Source: Pseudoflavitalea sp. G-6-1-2 (GTDB lineage Bacteria; Bacteroidota; Bacteroidia; Chitinophagales; Chitinophagaceae). Taken from it: a stretch of DNA of 64,000 nt. The notes under the pieces were generated by a model. That model had not been told where the DNA came from. It saw only the letters and a list, made by a program, of their open reading frames with translations, and ran no database searches. The position numbers and the translations under genes are program-made. Every line of letters starts with the position of its first letter. Position 1 is the first letter of the stretch. Location: assembly GCF_012927185.1 (NCBI RefSeq), contig NZ_JABBGB010000002.1:248001-312000 (forward strand), given 5' to 3'. This document shows, one piece after another, positions 26,950 through 35,450 of the stretch.

Positions 26950-27453
26950 GCACATGAATTGTTTATCCACAACAATCTTATACATAGATTATTTCGTATA
27001 TTTGATGTAGCAACTTTCACCGGTTCATTGTTTTTCAGATTACATTCAGCTTACCCCACTTGTGAGAAAATACTGTACTCCGAAGGAAGATCTACGTACA
27101 GCTATACACTCACCATGATTTGCCTGACAATGCTTTGCTCCATTAGTAGTGCTGGGCAAAAAAGTATGGTTGCAGTCAATGCGGATTATGCGCACCGGTG
27201 GTGTGGACGATTTTCCCGCATTTCTAGTTCACCTGGGCAGCCACCCAGACGGGCACACCGGCAATCGCAGCAACCTGCTCTCCAGCTTATCTCCCCCTTC
27301 TCTGATTCTGCCGAATGATGATCGGTTTCGATCTATACGGTTGCGACATCGTATATCCATTTCGCAAATAACTTGTCGCAAAATGACTAACATACGTCGT
27401 ATTCATACCCCATGTATGTTGTTGCAATCATTCAACTTTGACTCATAAATTGA
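26950..27453. other. 500-bp gap without a convincing gene
   Basis: Two plus-strand frames of 99 and 119 codons cover parts of this gap but have no coherent composition. One contains a short signal-like stretch (MICLTMLCSISSAGQ) that breaks into low-complexity sequence. A -7-like TATATTTG is at 26997-27004. The 3' end holds an inverted repeat (27341-27381). Remnants of a decayed gene are possible, but I cannot identify one. Confidence 0.5.
27341..27381. promoter_or_regulatory. Inverted repeat upstream of the GyrI-DinB gene
   Basis: TTGCGACA and TGTCGCAA are perfect 8-bp arms separated by 25 nt, with a partial third copy (TTTCGCAAAT) between them. The repeat lies about 75-115 nt before the gene and could be an operator. 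Confidence 0.35.
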
Positions 27454-28377
27454 ATGACCATGCAACTCTATTCCAGAAATCAAAATACTACTGTCTGGTG
27501 CAATACCGCAGCCTCTTTTCCTGACGGCATTCTGAAAGCACATCAGCTGCTGCATCAGATCTATCCTTCTGCCGAAGGCAGGGAATATTTCGGCATCTCC
27601 CGTTTTGAAAATGGAGGCATCAGCTACAAAGCAGCCGTGGCGCTCGCTCCCGGCGAATCGCCCGTTACCGATAAATTCGAAACGTTTGTGATCAATAAGG
27701 GATTGTTTCTCGGAACACTCATCAAGGATTTCATGAGCGATACTTCCGTGGTTGGATCAACCTTTCAGCAATTGGTTAAAGATCCGCGCGTAGATCCTGA
27801 TGGATATTGTCTCGAAGAATACCCCGAATACAACAGCATCATCTGCATGGTTCGCCTCAGCGAAGAACGTGTGCAGGCTCAACTCAGAAAAGAACTCACA
27901 GAAGAATATGGGAGGATGTATGAAAATCTATTTCGCACCATCCGCTCTTTTACTCCGCAACAATTCAATACCGTTCCTTCCATCGGAGGATGGACACCCG
28001 GACAGGTAACCGAACACATCATCCTTGCTACCGGAGGCATTCCAGACGAAAATACATCCGATGCCGGTCGTATTTTCAATGAGAAAGATGAGACCACCAG
28101 ATCGGTGTTCACCGATTACCTGCACAAAATGGAAGCGCCAGAATTCATTCGTCCGGATAAAAAAGACTATGATCAGCAACAGCAGATCAGTATCCTCGAA
28201 GGTGTTCGGGACAGCCATTTGTCGGGCATTGCATCAAAAGACCTCTTTGCGCTTTGTCTCGATTTTGAACTGCCCGCATGGGGATCCCTCACCCGTTATG
28301 AATGGTGGAAGTTCATCAGCTACCATACGGAGCGTCATCTCCATCAATTGCAGAATATTCACAATGTAATGCGCTGA
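27454..28377 (+). CDS. GyrI-like effector-binding / DinB-like fusion protein
   Basis: A 307-residue cytosolic protein with two parts. Residues ~1-135 resemble a GyrI/AraC-effector-binding type fold (TDKFETFVINKGLFLGTLIK, YCLEEYPEYNSIICMVRLS). Residues ~145-307 are a DinB-like four-helix domain with the metal-binding His pattern: first His in GWTPGQVTEHIILA, then ISYHTERHLHQLQNI near the C-terminus. DinB-like proteins include metal-dependent thiol transferases, and GyrI-like domains bind small amphipathic molecules. A ligand-sensing or detoxifying enzyme is a reasonable inference. ATG 27460 is an equally good start. No neighbours share an operon. Confidence 0.7.
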   Translation: MTMQLYSRNQNTTVWCNTAASFPDGILKAHQLLHQIYPSAEGREYFGISRFENGGISYKAAVALAPGESPVTDKFETFVINKGLFLGTLIKDFMSDTSVVGSTFQQLVKDPRVDPDGYCLEEYPEYNSIICMVRLSEERVQAQLRKELTEEYGRMYENLFRTIRSFTPQQFNTVPSIGGWTPGQVTEHIILATGGIPDENTSDAGRIFNEKDETTRSVFTDYLHKMEAPEFIRPDKKDYDQQQQISILEGVRDSHLSGIASKDLFALCLDFELPAWGSLTRYEWWKFISYHTERHLHQLQNIHNVMR

Positions 28378-28443
28378 ATTTCGTTATAGCATTTTAAACG
28401 AACCGGGTGATTGTTCGTCTGAATGATCACCTTAAATGCTATT

Positions 28444-29538
28444 ATGAGAAAAGGCTGGCAATTATCTATTTTAACCCTTGCATTATTTTTTTCCTGCAAG
28501 AAGGAAGGCAGTGACAACAAGAATCCTGATCCGGTAAATGATACCATGTATTTTCCTCCCGCTGGCAGCAGCGACTGGCACACCGTATCGCCCGCTGCGC
28601 TGAACTGGGATCAGGCAGGTTTTTCCGCACTCTACTCCTATCTAGAATCGAAAGGCACCAAGGCTTTCATTGTTCTCAAGAACGGAAGAATTGCTGCTGA
28701 AAAATACTTCGGCGATTTTACTGTAAACTCCGATTGGTACTGGGCTTCAGCCGGCAAGACCATCACCGGTTTACTGGTAGGCATCGCTCAGGAAGAAGCG
28801 CTGCTGAAGTTATCCGATCAAACATCCAAATACCTCGGAAAGGGCTGGACTTCTTTACCGGCTGCAAAAGAAGACCTCATCACTATCCGCCATCAATTGA
28901 CCATGACCACAGGGCTCGACGACGATGTAAAACCCGATAACGACTGCACCACACCCGCCTGTCTCGTTTACAAATCAGACGCCGGCGCCCGATGGGCTTA
29001 CCACAATGCACCTTACACCCTGCTGGGAAAAGTAATTGAAAAAGCCTCCGGAAAAACCTATCAGAATTATTTCCAGCAGGCCATCAGAGATAAGATCGGC
29101 ATGCGCGGACTCTGGGTGCAAACCGGCTACAATAATATTTACGGAAGTGATGCCAGAAGCATGGCGAGGTTCGGACTGCTGCTGCTGAACAAAGGCAGTT
29201 GGAACAACACCGATATATTGAAGGATAAGAATTACTTCAACACACAGATTAGTTCTTCACAGAATATGAATCCGTCTTACGGATACCTCACCTGGCTCAA
29301 TGGAAAATCGCAGTACATGCTGCCGACCCTGCAATTCCAATTTGCAGGAAGCCTCGTTCCCAATGCTCCAGCTGATATGTATGCAGCGCTTGGCAAGAAT
29401 GATCAGAAGATCTACGTGGTACCCGGATTGCAGTTAGTGGTTATCCGTATGGGAGAAGCAGCCGGTGAGTCCAAGCTGGCTGCATCCAGTTTTGATAATG
29501 AACTCTGGGGCAAACTGAAAACGATACTGCGCTACTGA
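28444..29538 (+). CDS. Class C beta-lactamase-like serine hydrolase lipoprotein
   Basis: A 364-residue lipoprotein (signal MRKGWQLSILTLALFFS, lipobox FFSCKK) of the beta-lactamase/DD-peptidase/esterase family. The catalytic Ser-x-x-Lys is Ser102-Ala-Gly-Lys105 in YWASAGKTITG. The second motif is Tyr186-His-Asn188 in WAYHNAPYTLLGKVIE. Substrates in this family range from peptidoglycan and esters to beta-lactams, and sequence alone cannot decide. The start is ATG 28444, since it begins the signal peptide. Four Cys (two at CTTPAC) suggest a surface or periplasmic disulfide. Confidence 0.87.
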   Translation: MRKGWQLSILTLALFFSCKKEGSDNKNPDPVNDTMYFPPAGSSDWHTVSPAALNWDQAGFSALYSYLESKGTKAFIVLKNGRIAAEKYFGDFTVNSDWYWASAGKTITGLLVGIAQEEALLKLSDQTSKYLGKGWTSLPAAKEDLITIRHQLTMTTGLDDDVKPDNDCTTPACLVYKSDAGARWAYHNAPYTLLGKVIEKASGKTYQNYFQQAIRDKIGMRGLWVQTGYNNIYGSDARSMARFGLLLLNKGSWNNTDILKDKNYFNTQISSSQNMNPSYGYLTWLNGKSQYMLPTLQFQFAGSLVPNAPADMYAALGKNDQKIYVVPGLQLVVIRMGEAAGESKLAASSFDNELWGKLKTILRY

Positions 29539-29576
29539 GATGCGTATATTTATTGTGTTATATCAACAACACACGT

Positions 29577-30269
29577 ATGGAATCTGCGCTGCTCAATCAA
29601 TTGAACAATCCCGCATGGCATGCATTGCAATCTGCTCAACAATCATTTGCTATTGGTAACGATGCTGTAAAAAGATATAAAAAAAACATACTTCCTTTTG
29701 CTGCTTATGACCATGCACAACCTGAAAGATTGCAGGAACTGGATCAGTATTTCCAATCAGGCGAAACATTCTTTCTGATTGGCGAACTGCCGGAAGTCCT
29801 TCCACACTGGACGCTGCTCAACGATCTCCCCTGCCTTCAAATGGTGAGCACCACTCCGGTACCTCCGATTGAAAATGCACAAGTAGAAATCGCTCCGCTG
29901 ACAGCCGCTGATCGCGATGCCATGTATCAGCTGATACAAAAAGTGCAGCCTGGTTACTACATGCCCGATACGCATCAGTTGGGAGATTATTTCGGCATAT
30001 GGGATGATGAAAATCTTATTGCGATTGCAGGTGAGCGCATGCGTTTGAATGGATTATCGGAGCTCAGCGCTATCTGTACCGATCCTGCACATACCGGCAA
30101 AAAATATGCGCAGCACCTGATACATCATCTCTGCAACTCGCGCAGGGCAATGGGAATTACCCCCATGCTGCATGTGCTGGATACCAATGAGCGGGCGGTT
30201 CGGTTATACGAATTCCTTGGTTTTCAAACACGTAAAACCATTCATTTCAGAAAGTTTCTGAAACCCTGA
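29577..30269 (+). CDS. GNAT-family N-acetyltransferase
   Basis: A 230-residue GNAT enzyme with an N-terminal extension of about 95 residues and the acetyl-CoA fold in the C-terminal half. The conserved strand and pyrophosphate loop appear as LSAICTDPAHTGKKYAQHLI, followed by VLDTNERAVRLYEFLGF, as in the FR47-like subgroup. The acceptor is unknown. The start is the ATG at 29577, as an upstream in-frame ATG lies within the poorly conserved leader. A near-consensus -7 element (TATATTTA) is about 30 nt upstream. Confidence 0.85.
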   Translation: MESALLNQLNNPAWHALQSAQQSFAIGNDAVKRYKKNILPFAAYDHAQPERLQELDQYFQSGETFFLIGELPEVLPHWTLLNDLPCLQMVSTTPVPPIENAQVEIAPLTAADRDAMYQLIQKVQPGYYMPDTHQLGDYFGIWDDENLIAIAGERMRLNGLSELSAICTDPAHTGKKYAQHLIHHLCNSRRAMGITPMLHVLDTNERAVRLYEFLGFQTRKTIHFRKFLKP

Positions 30270-30362
30270 AATCCGGTTATTCTGGCATAGATTCTGTACC
30301 TTGCTGATCCCTGTTCCTTTCATTTTCCTGCCCCGATTTTCCTCAATCATTAAAACATCTTT

Positions 30363-30737
30363 ATGGCTAAATCAGCAACGGACCTCGTAAAGGAGGCCAA
30401 ACAGCAGGTAGAGAACCTTACTCCAGATCAGGTGAAAGAGCAAGTAAGCAATGGCGCTACGCTCATCGATATCCGCGAATCCGAAGAATTGGGCAGCAGC
30501 GGCAGAATTGCCGGATCTGTTCATGCGCCACGCGGACTGCTCGAATTCTATGCCGACGAATCGATGCCTTATCACAAACCTGAGTTCGATAAAACAAAAC
30601 GAATTATTCTGCATTGCGCATCAGGCGGACGTTCTGCGTTGGCTGTGAAAACGCTCAAAGAAATGGGGTACGAAAATGTAGCACATCTCGATGGTGGCAT
30701 CAAAGCCTGGAAAGAAGCTGGCTACCCCACTGAATAA
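30363..30737 (+). CDS. Single-domain rhodanese
   Basis: A 124-residue cytosolic sulfurtransferase with one rhodanese domain. The active-site loop is CASGGRS with Cys85 as persulfide carrier, and the domain starts LIDIRESEELGSSGRIAGSV. Single-domain rhodaneses move sulfane sulfur between small thiols and proteins. The loop has six residues after the Cys, the usual length for sulfur rather than phosphate substrates. The N-terminal 25 residues form a charged helix. A perfect 11-bp inverted repeat follows at 30753. Confidence 0.88.
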   Translation: MAKSATDLVKEAKQQVENLTPDQVKEQVSNGATLIDIRESEELGSSGRIAGSVHAPRGLLEFYADESMPYHKPEFDKTKRIILHCASGGRSALAVKTLKEMGYENVAHLDGGIKAWKEAGYPTE

Positions 30738-30752
30738 TCTCTGATACAGTAT

Positions 30753-30788
30753 ATTGCGGATGTGAATGCATTTGCCAACATCCGCAAT
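30753..30788. repeat. Perfect 11-bp inverted repeat before the AraC gene
   Basis: ATTGCGGATGT (30753-30763) and ACATCCGCAAT (30778-30788) face each other across 14 nt, between the rhodanese stop and the AraC start. There is no T run. It may be a termination hairpin or an operator for the AraC regulator. Confidence 0.55.
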
Positions 30789-30794
30789 CTCTAC

Positions 30795-31577
30795 ATGCCC
30801 GTTCAGCCAACGGTGAAGCAATCTGCTGCACAGGTAACCTACGCAGAATTTCTGCCGGATCTTCGCCTGCAACCTTACATCTATTGCTACTGGCAGCTGC
30901 GTACTGCAGAACCACTCGAAACTCCCTTTCTGTACAGGGTTGTAGCTGATGGATGTATCGATATTTATTTCGACCTCAATGCTCCTTCAGAAAACTGGGT
31001 GATGGGATTCTGCAAGCAGTACACTGCATTTCTGCTGGAGAACCAATTCAATTATGTGGGTGTACGATTTCTTCCCACCATGTTCCCGCAATTGTTCGGT
31101 GTAAATGCCATGGAGATCAGCAACAGATACGAACAGCTGAACGCCATTGTTCCCGCTGCTGCAAACTTCATTGCAAATCATTTTCATGCAGGGCTGGATG
31201 CGAAGACCATCGCTGCATTGTTCGATGAATATTTTCTCGATGTTGCAGCTGCTGCCAGTTTCGATGAAGATAACCGGCTGTACGAAGCCATCGGAATTAT
31301 TCTGCAGCAGTGTGGTGTGCTGAATGTTGCGGAAGATCTTAATACCGGCATCAGTCCCCGTCAACTCCGCAGACTCTTCGAATTCTATATCGGCGATACT
31401 CCCAAAACTTTCAGCAAGGTGGTTCGGTTTCAGCATATTCTTCGTGCAAAACCATCTACACAAAGCCTCCGCAACAACAAACTTTTCTTTGATGTAGGTT
31501 ATTACGATCAGGCGCATTTCATCAAAGAATTCAGGAACTTTTATGGTGTAACACCTTCCCGTGCATTCGGCAGGTAG
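30795..31577 (+). CDS. AraC-family transcriptional regulator
   Basis: A 260-residue regulator with an N-terminal sensor domain of the DUF6597 type (EFLPDLRLQPYIYCYWQLRT, YVGVRFLPTMFPQLFGV) and a C-terminal AraC helix-turn-helix pair. The second motif is DVGYYDQAHFIKEFRNFYGV then TPSRAFGR. I place the start at ATG 30795, because the alternative GTG at 30762 lies inside the perfect inverted repeat. The regulated genes are unknown. The VOC and LytTR genes follow 67 nt later on the same strand. Confidence 0.85.
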   Translation: MPVQPTVKQSAAQVTYAEFLPDLRLQPYIYCYWQLRTAEPLETPFLYRVVADGCIDIYFDLNAPSENWVMGFCKQYTAFLLENQFNYVGVRFLPTMFPQLFGVNAMEISNRYEQLNAIVPAAANFIANHFHAGLDAKTIAALFDEYFLDVAAAASFDEDNRLYEAIGIILQQCGVLNVAEDLNTGISPRQLRRLFEFYIGDTPKTFSKVVRFQHILRAKPSTQSLRNNKLFFDVGYYDQAHFIKEFRNFYGVTPSRAFGR

Positions 31578-31644
31578 TATGTCCGTTTTTTACAATGATT
31601 GCAGACTGCTGCTTCGCATCTTTGTGCAATAAAACAAACGAAAT

Positions 31645-32019
31645 ATGAAACTCAACGCAGGCATTATCACAGACAAACTCGCAGCTACCAAAACGTTTTA
31701 CACTGAGGTATTGGGATTTGGAGTAACTTTTGAAAACGCATTCTATCTGTTGCTGCATACACCCGGCAATACAGCGGAACTGAGTTTTCTGCTGCCGGAC
31801 CATCCATCCCAGCAAGCCCTTTTCCAGCCTGCATTTGGTGGCAAAGGTGTTTATCTTACCATCGAGGTGGATGATGTAGATGGTTTGTATGAAGAGATAA
31901 AGAGAAAAAACATCGAAATAATGATCGAACTTCGTGATGAGCCATGGGGTGACAGGCACTTTGCCATTCAGGATCCCAACGGAGTGGGCATCGATCTTGT
32001 AAAATATTCAGCACAATGA
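31645..32019 (+). CDS. VOC (glyoxalase/bleomycin-resistance-like) protein
   Basis: A 124-residue two-module VOC protein. It begins MKLNAGIITDKLAATKTFYT and has the closing strand WGDRHFAIQDPNGVGIDLVK with the His and Glu/Asp positions common in the family. VOC members are metal-dependent isomerases, dioxygenases or drug-binding proteins, and this one has no clear substrate. The stop overlaps the ATG of the LytTR gene (ATGA at 32016), so the two are probably translated together. A near-consensus -7 element (CATCTTTG) lies upstream. Confidence 0.82.
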   Translation: MKLNAGIITDKLAATKTFYTEVLGFGVTFENAFYLLLHTPGNTAELSFLLPDHPSQQALFQPAFGGKGVYLTIEVDDVDGLYEEIKRKNIEIMIELRDEPWGDRHFAIQDPNGVGIDLVKYSAQ

Positions 32020-32822
32020 CAATCACTTCATTCTTTCACCGGAACAGACATCAACAGATTGGAGGCACCGGCTTGCTGTTGATGATTGCCGTAGCAGTAG
32101 TGTTCACCTCTGGGCAGGATCTGTTGCGGGCGAAACTCAACAACTCTGCTTTTTATCTCAGCGAATCATTGCTGTACGGCAGTTTTTGGGTGTTCTTTTT
32201 TCCGGTGTTGTTATTGATGTATGTGACTATTGCTAACACCAGACTGAAACAATCTGTTTGGTATTGCGCCGGAGCTGCATTGGCTGGCGCAGTCTTGCAT
32301 CTGTTGTTGGTTCCCATTGCCATTCATCAGTTGTCTGCTGCATTTTTTGAACACACATTTTCATTTGTCGAAGTACTTGAATATACGATTGCAGAAGATC
32401 TTTACCTGTTGTTGTTCGTGTATGGTCTCGCCGGTTGGGGCTTGCATGCCGCTATCAACAATAAGGGGGAGACACAGGAGGCCGGGAAACTGTATGCCCA
32501 ACAGCTGTTGCTGCAAAGCGGCAGAACCAGTTTGCCGGTAGCGGTTGAGGAGATTTGCAGCATTCAGGCCGCTACTCCTTATGTGGCCATTCATCTCGAA
32601 GGGAAAAAACTGCTGCATCACCAAACCATGTCGGCCATGATGGAGCAGCTCGACCCTGCCCTCTTTTTACGCGTGCATCGATCCTCCATTGTGAACATCA
32701 AAAAAGTGCAGAGCTGCCGGTCGAGACTGAATGGCGATTATGATCTCGAAATGCAGAACGGAGACATCATCCGGCTGAGCAGAAATTACTGGCCGGCATT
32801 CAAAACACGGTTCAGCAAATGA
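32016..32822 (+). CDS. Membrane-anchored LytTR transcriptional regulator
   Basis: A 268-residue protein with four predicted N-terminal membrane helices (GTGLLLMIAVAVVFTSGQDL, SFWVFFFPVLLLMYVTI, WYCAGAALAGAVLHLLLVPI, LYLLLFVYGLAGWGLHAAI) and a C-terminal LytTR DNA-binding domain, residues ~175-268. The core of that domain is IQAATPYVAIHLEGKKLLHH and LRVHRSSIVNIKKVQ. Without a receiver domain it may respond to membrane signals directly. The VOC gene overlaps by 4 nt, which suggests a shared function. Confidence 0.87.
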   Translation: MTITSFFHRNRHQQIGGTGLLLMIAVAVVFTSGQDLLRAKLNNSAFYLSESLLYGSFWVFFFPVLLLMYVTIANTRLKQSVWYCAGAALAGAVLHLLLVPIAIHQLSAAFFEHTFSFVEVLEYTIAEDLYLLLFVYGLAGWGLHAAINNKGETQEAGKLYAQQLLLQSGRTSLPVAVEEICSIQAATPYVAIHLEGKKLLHHQTMSAMMEQLDPALFLRVHRSSIVNIKKVQSCRSRLNGDYDLEMQNGDIIRLSRNYWPAFKTRFSK

Positions 32823-32908
32823 CCACGGCTGGAGGTATCCACTCATCGTTTCGACCCATTTTGCTTTGAGACTCACCCAATTGCGTGGAGCTTTGCAGAA
32901 AACATTTT

Positions 32909-33562
32909 ATGCGGAATCTTCCACTGGTTATCCTTCATCTTTCCATTCTCTTTTCGCTTAGTGCATGCAGCGGACAGCAGATAAAAACGACCATCCCTCC
33001 ACAGAAAGTTATCGTAGGCGGTGGCTGTGATGGCTGCGATCTGATGTATATCGGCATGCCCGTTCAGATCTCATCCATCGATACCAGCATTGGGTGGAAT
33101 GAAGCCGGCACCCGCCTGGTGATCGATGGAACAGTCCTGAAACGGGACGGACAAACACCCGCACCCGATGTGATCATCTATTACTGGCAAACCGATAATA
33201 CCGGACTTTACTCCCCCGTGCCCGGTATGGACGAAAGAACCAAACGCCACGGACATATCAGAAGCTGGGTTAAAACCGATAACAATGGCAGGTTCAGGAT
33301 CTGTACCATTCGTCCGGCCCCATACCCCCGCGAAACTATGCCTGCCCATATCCATTTATCTGTCAAAGAACCTGGCTACAACGAATATTATGTAGATGAG
33401 CTGGTATTCGATGATGATGGTTTTCTCACTCCCTACAAACGTTCCCAACTCGAAAACCGCGGCGGATCGGGCATTCTGAAACCAATTGTGCGCGATGGAA
33501 TGTTATGGGCCGACTACAAAATGACGCTCGGTTTGAATATTCCCGGTTATCCCGATAAATAA
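32909..33562 (+). CDS. Intradiol dioxygenase-fold lipoprotein
   Basis: A 217-residue lipoprotein (signal MRNLPLVILHLSILFSL, lipobox LSACSG) with the beta-sandwich fold of intradiol ring-cleavage dioxygenases. VLKRDGQTPAPDVIIYYWQT matches the N-terminal strand with its Tyr-Trp pair, and MPAHIHLSVKE supplies the His-x-His iron ligands. RSWVKTDNNGRFRICTIRP is the conserved middle. Secreted members in Bacteroidota are not well studied, and catechol cleavage outside the cell is an inference. Two Cys (GGGCDGCD) near the N-terminus are unusual. The ATG at 32909 starts the signal peptide, and an upstream GTG is less likely. Confidence 0.75.
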   Translation: MRNLPLVILHLSILFSLSACSGQQIKTTIPPQKVIVGGGCDGCDLMYIGMPVQISSIDTSIGWNEAGTRLVIDGTVLKRDGQTPAPDVIIYYWQTDNTGLYSPVPGMDERTKRHGHIRSWVKTDNNGRFRICTIRPAPYPRETMPAHIHLSVKEPGYNEYYVDELVFDDDGFLTPYKRSQLENRGGSGILKPIVRDGMLWADYKMTLGLNIPGYPDK

Positions 33563-33573
33563 AACGACGGAAA

Positions 33574-33604
33574 GTTTCAAGATAATCAGGAAGTTATATT
33601 TTTG
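33574..33604 (+). promoter_or_regulatory. Promoter of the glycosyltransferase gene
   Basis: A TTTC -33-like element and an exact -7 TATTTTTG at 33597-33604 are about 19 nt apart, with the ATG 27 nt further on. Confidence 0.5.
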
Positions 33605-33630
33605 GGGCTGGCTATAAAATCACCAGCACT

Positions 33631-34785
33631 ATGATAATTGGATTTGACGCAAAGCGTGCATTTCAAAACAGAACAGGTCTTGGCAATTACAGCAGAACCC
33701 TGCTGCAGTCCCTCTACGATAATTACAGGGACAACAAATATGTTCTGTTCGCACCGAAGCGTACATCCATGTTCCCACTGAGTGAGGCCGAAGGATTCTC
33801 CGTTGTTACGCCCACCTGGCAGCCAGCGAAACTATTGCCCTCAGTATGGCGCAGCATGTGGATGACCAAAGACCTGAAACGTGCAGGCATCAACCTCTAC
33901 CATGGATTGAGCAACGAATTGCCGTCGGGCATTCAGAATACCCGGATCTCTTCTATCGTATCCATCCATGATGTAATATTCGAGAAGTATCCTGAGTATT
34001 ACCATAAATCGGAAGTGGTGATCTACCGGAAGAAATTCAGAAGCGCCTGTAAGAATGCTGACATCATCATGGCTATGAGTGAGCAAACAAAGAATGATAT
34101 TGTGGCGTTGTACGGAGTGGATAAAAACAAAGTGCGCGTTTGCTACCAGAGCTGCGACCCAATATTCAGAATATTGGTAGATGCTGAAACCAAAACACAG
34201 ATCCGCAAGCTGTACGGATTGCCTGAACAATATTTCCTCTATCTGGGATCGATCATCGAGCGGAAAGATCTGTTATCGATTTGCAAAGCCCTGCATCAGT
34301 TGGGAGATAAAGTTGATATTCCGCTTGTAGTGGTAGGCAAAGGAAAAGAATACAAGAAAACAGTACAGCAGTGGCTGGCTGAAAATAATATGACCGACCG
34401 CGTGATATTCCTCTCGGATACAGCGGTGGCCAACTCAACTCCTGAATACCAGACTGGCGCTCACTTTCCGGCGATCTATCAGAATGCGCTCGGCTTTATT
34501 TATCCGAGTGTATACGAAGGTTTCGGCATTCCGATACTCGAAGCCATATCAGGCGGAGTGCCCGTGATTGCAGCCAATGCAAGCAGTCTCCCGGAAGTAG
34601 GTGGCGATGCTGCGCTGTACTTTCAACCCGGCAATGTAGAGCAACTGGCCAATCAGATTTTACGATTGAGTCAGGATCAGGAACTGCGCGTTAATTGCAG
34701 AATGATGGGACTGCTGCAGTCCGCCCAATTCAGTATGGCGAACTGCGCAGCCAAAGTGATGGATGTGTATCAGGAGCTCGCCTGA
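33631..34785 (+). CDS. GT4-type glycosyltransferase
   Basis: A 384-residue cytosolic GT-B glycosyltransferase. The N-terminal domain starts MIIGFDAKRAFQNRTGLGNY. The C-terminal nucleotide-sugar site is YPSVYEGFGIPILEAISGG with the Glu-x7-Glu pattern of family GT4, followed by VIAANASSLPEVGGDAALYF. It should transfer a sugar, from a UDP- or GDP-sugar, to a glycan or lipid acceptor. It is not next to other polysaccharide genes, so the acceptor is unknown. The start follows the promoter element by 27 nt. Confidence 0.9.
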   Translation: MIIGFDAKRAFQNRTGLGNYSRTLLQSLYDNYRDNKYVLFAPKRTSMFPLSEAEGFSVVTPTWQPAKLLPSVWRSMWMTKDLKRAGINLYHGLSNELPSGIQNTRISSIVSIHDVIFEKYPEYYHKSEVVIYRKKFRSACKNADIIMAMSEQTKNDIVALYGVDKNKVRVCYQSCDPIFRILVDAETKTQIRKLYGLPEQYFLYLGSIIERKDLLSICKALHQLGDKVDIPLVVVGKGKEYKKTVQQWLAENNMTDRVIFLSDTAVANSTPEYQTGAHFPAIYQNALGFIYPSVYEGFGIPILEAISGGVPVIAANASSLPEVGGDAALYFQPGNVEQLANQILRLSQDQELRVNCRMMGLLQSAQFSMANCAAKVMDVYQELA

Positions 34786-34923
34786 TTATTTCATTAGTTT
34801 TACCACTGTCGTGTGATAGTAATTATGTGGTGCTTTTATTGATCCAGATCACAGAAATTCCTTATCCCAGATCATTGGAAGGTACTGGCGGGTGTTCAGA
34901 ACTTTGCGGACTAAATCAATTCT

Positions 34924-35432
34924 ATGTCAATTACAAACGCCCCAAAAATTCTGTCAGCATTATTCATACCCCTGTTGTTCGCCTGCAATCAGGCTGCTTC
35001 TCATAATGATTTGCAATCTGCTTCTGCATTGAACAAACAAATTGTTCAAAGGTATTTTACTGAGGTTTGGAACAATGGCAAGCTCGATGCTTTGAACGAA
35101 CTGCTCGATAAAGAATACATCAATCACACACCCAGCACTCCTAATCCTCCCCGTGTTCCGAAGGACTGAAACCCATTGTGGCGGCCATCCGCAAAGCCTT
35201 TCCGGATCTGCATTACGAGATCAAAGAACTCATTGCCAACGATAGCATGGCTGTGGCAAGGCTGGTAGTAACCGGCACACAGCAGGACAGTCTGTTCAAT
35301 CTCCCGCCAACCGGTAAGAAGTTTACGGTCAACCAGATGAATATCGAGAAAATTGTCAATGGAAAGATCGTAGAACATTGGCGCGTTACAGATGAACTCA
35401 CCATGATGAAGCAGCTGGGCTTCGCACAATAA
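34924..35432 (+). pseudogene. Frameshifted SnoaL-like (ester cyclase-like) lipoprotein gene
   Basis: The first frame (34924-35169) encodes a lipoprotein signal (lipobox LLFACNQ) and the start of a SnoaL/NTF2-like domain: IVQRYFTEVWNNGKLDALNE, then EYINHTPSTPNPPRVP. It then runs into a stop. The domain continues in another frame as EGLKPIVAAIRKAFPDLHYE through NIEKIVNGKIVEHWRVTDE to 35432. A single missing base near 35155-35161 restores one continuous protein of about 169 residues. Either the gene is recently inactivated or the base was lost in sequencing. The intact family includes polyketide-cyclase-like and stress-related proteins. Confidence 0.75.
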
Positions 35433-35450
35433 CACCGGGAATTTTGTAAC

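Noticed and set aside
26959-27448. Two overlapping plus-strand frames (99 and 119 codons) in the gap before the GyrI-DinB gene
   Set aside because: They have no coherent protein composition, no fitting start region and no recognisable domain. The region is described as a gap.
30762-30794. GTG start for the AraC gene, adding eleven residues
   Set aside because: The GTG is inside a perfect 11-bp inverted repeat, and the residues added have no similarity to the sensor domain start.
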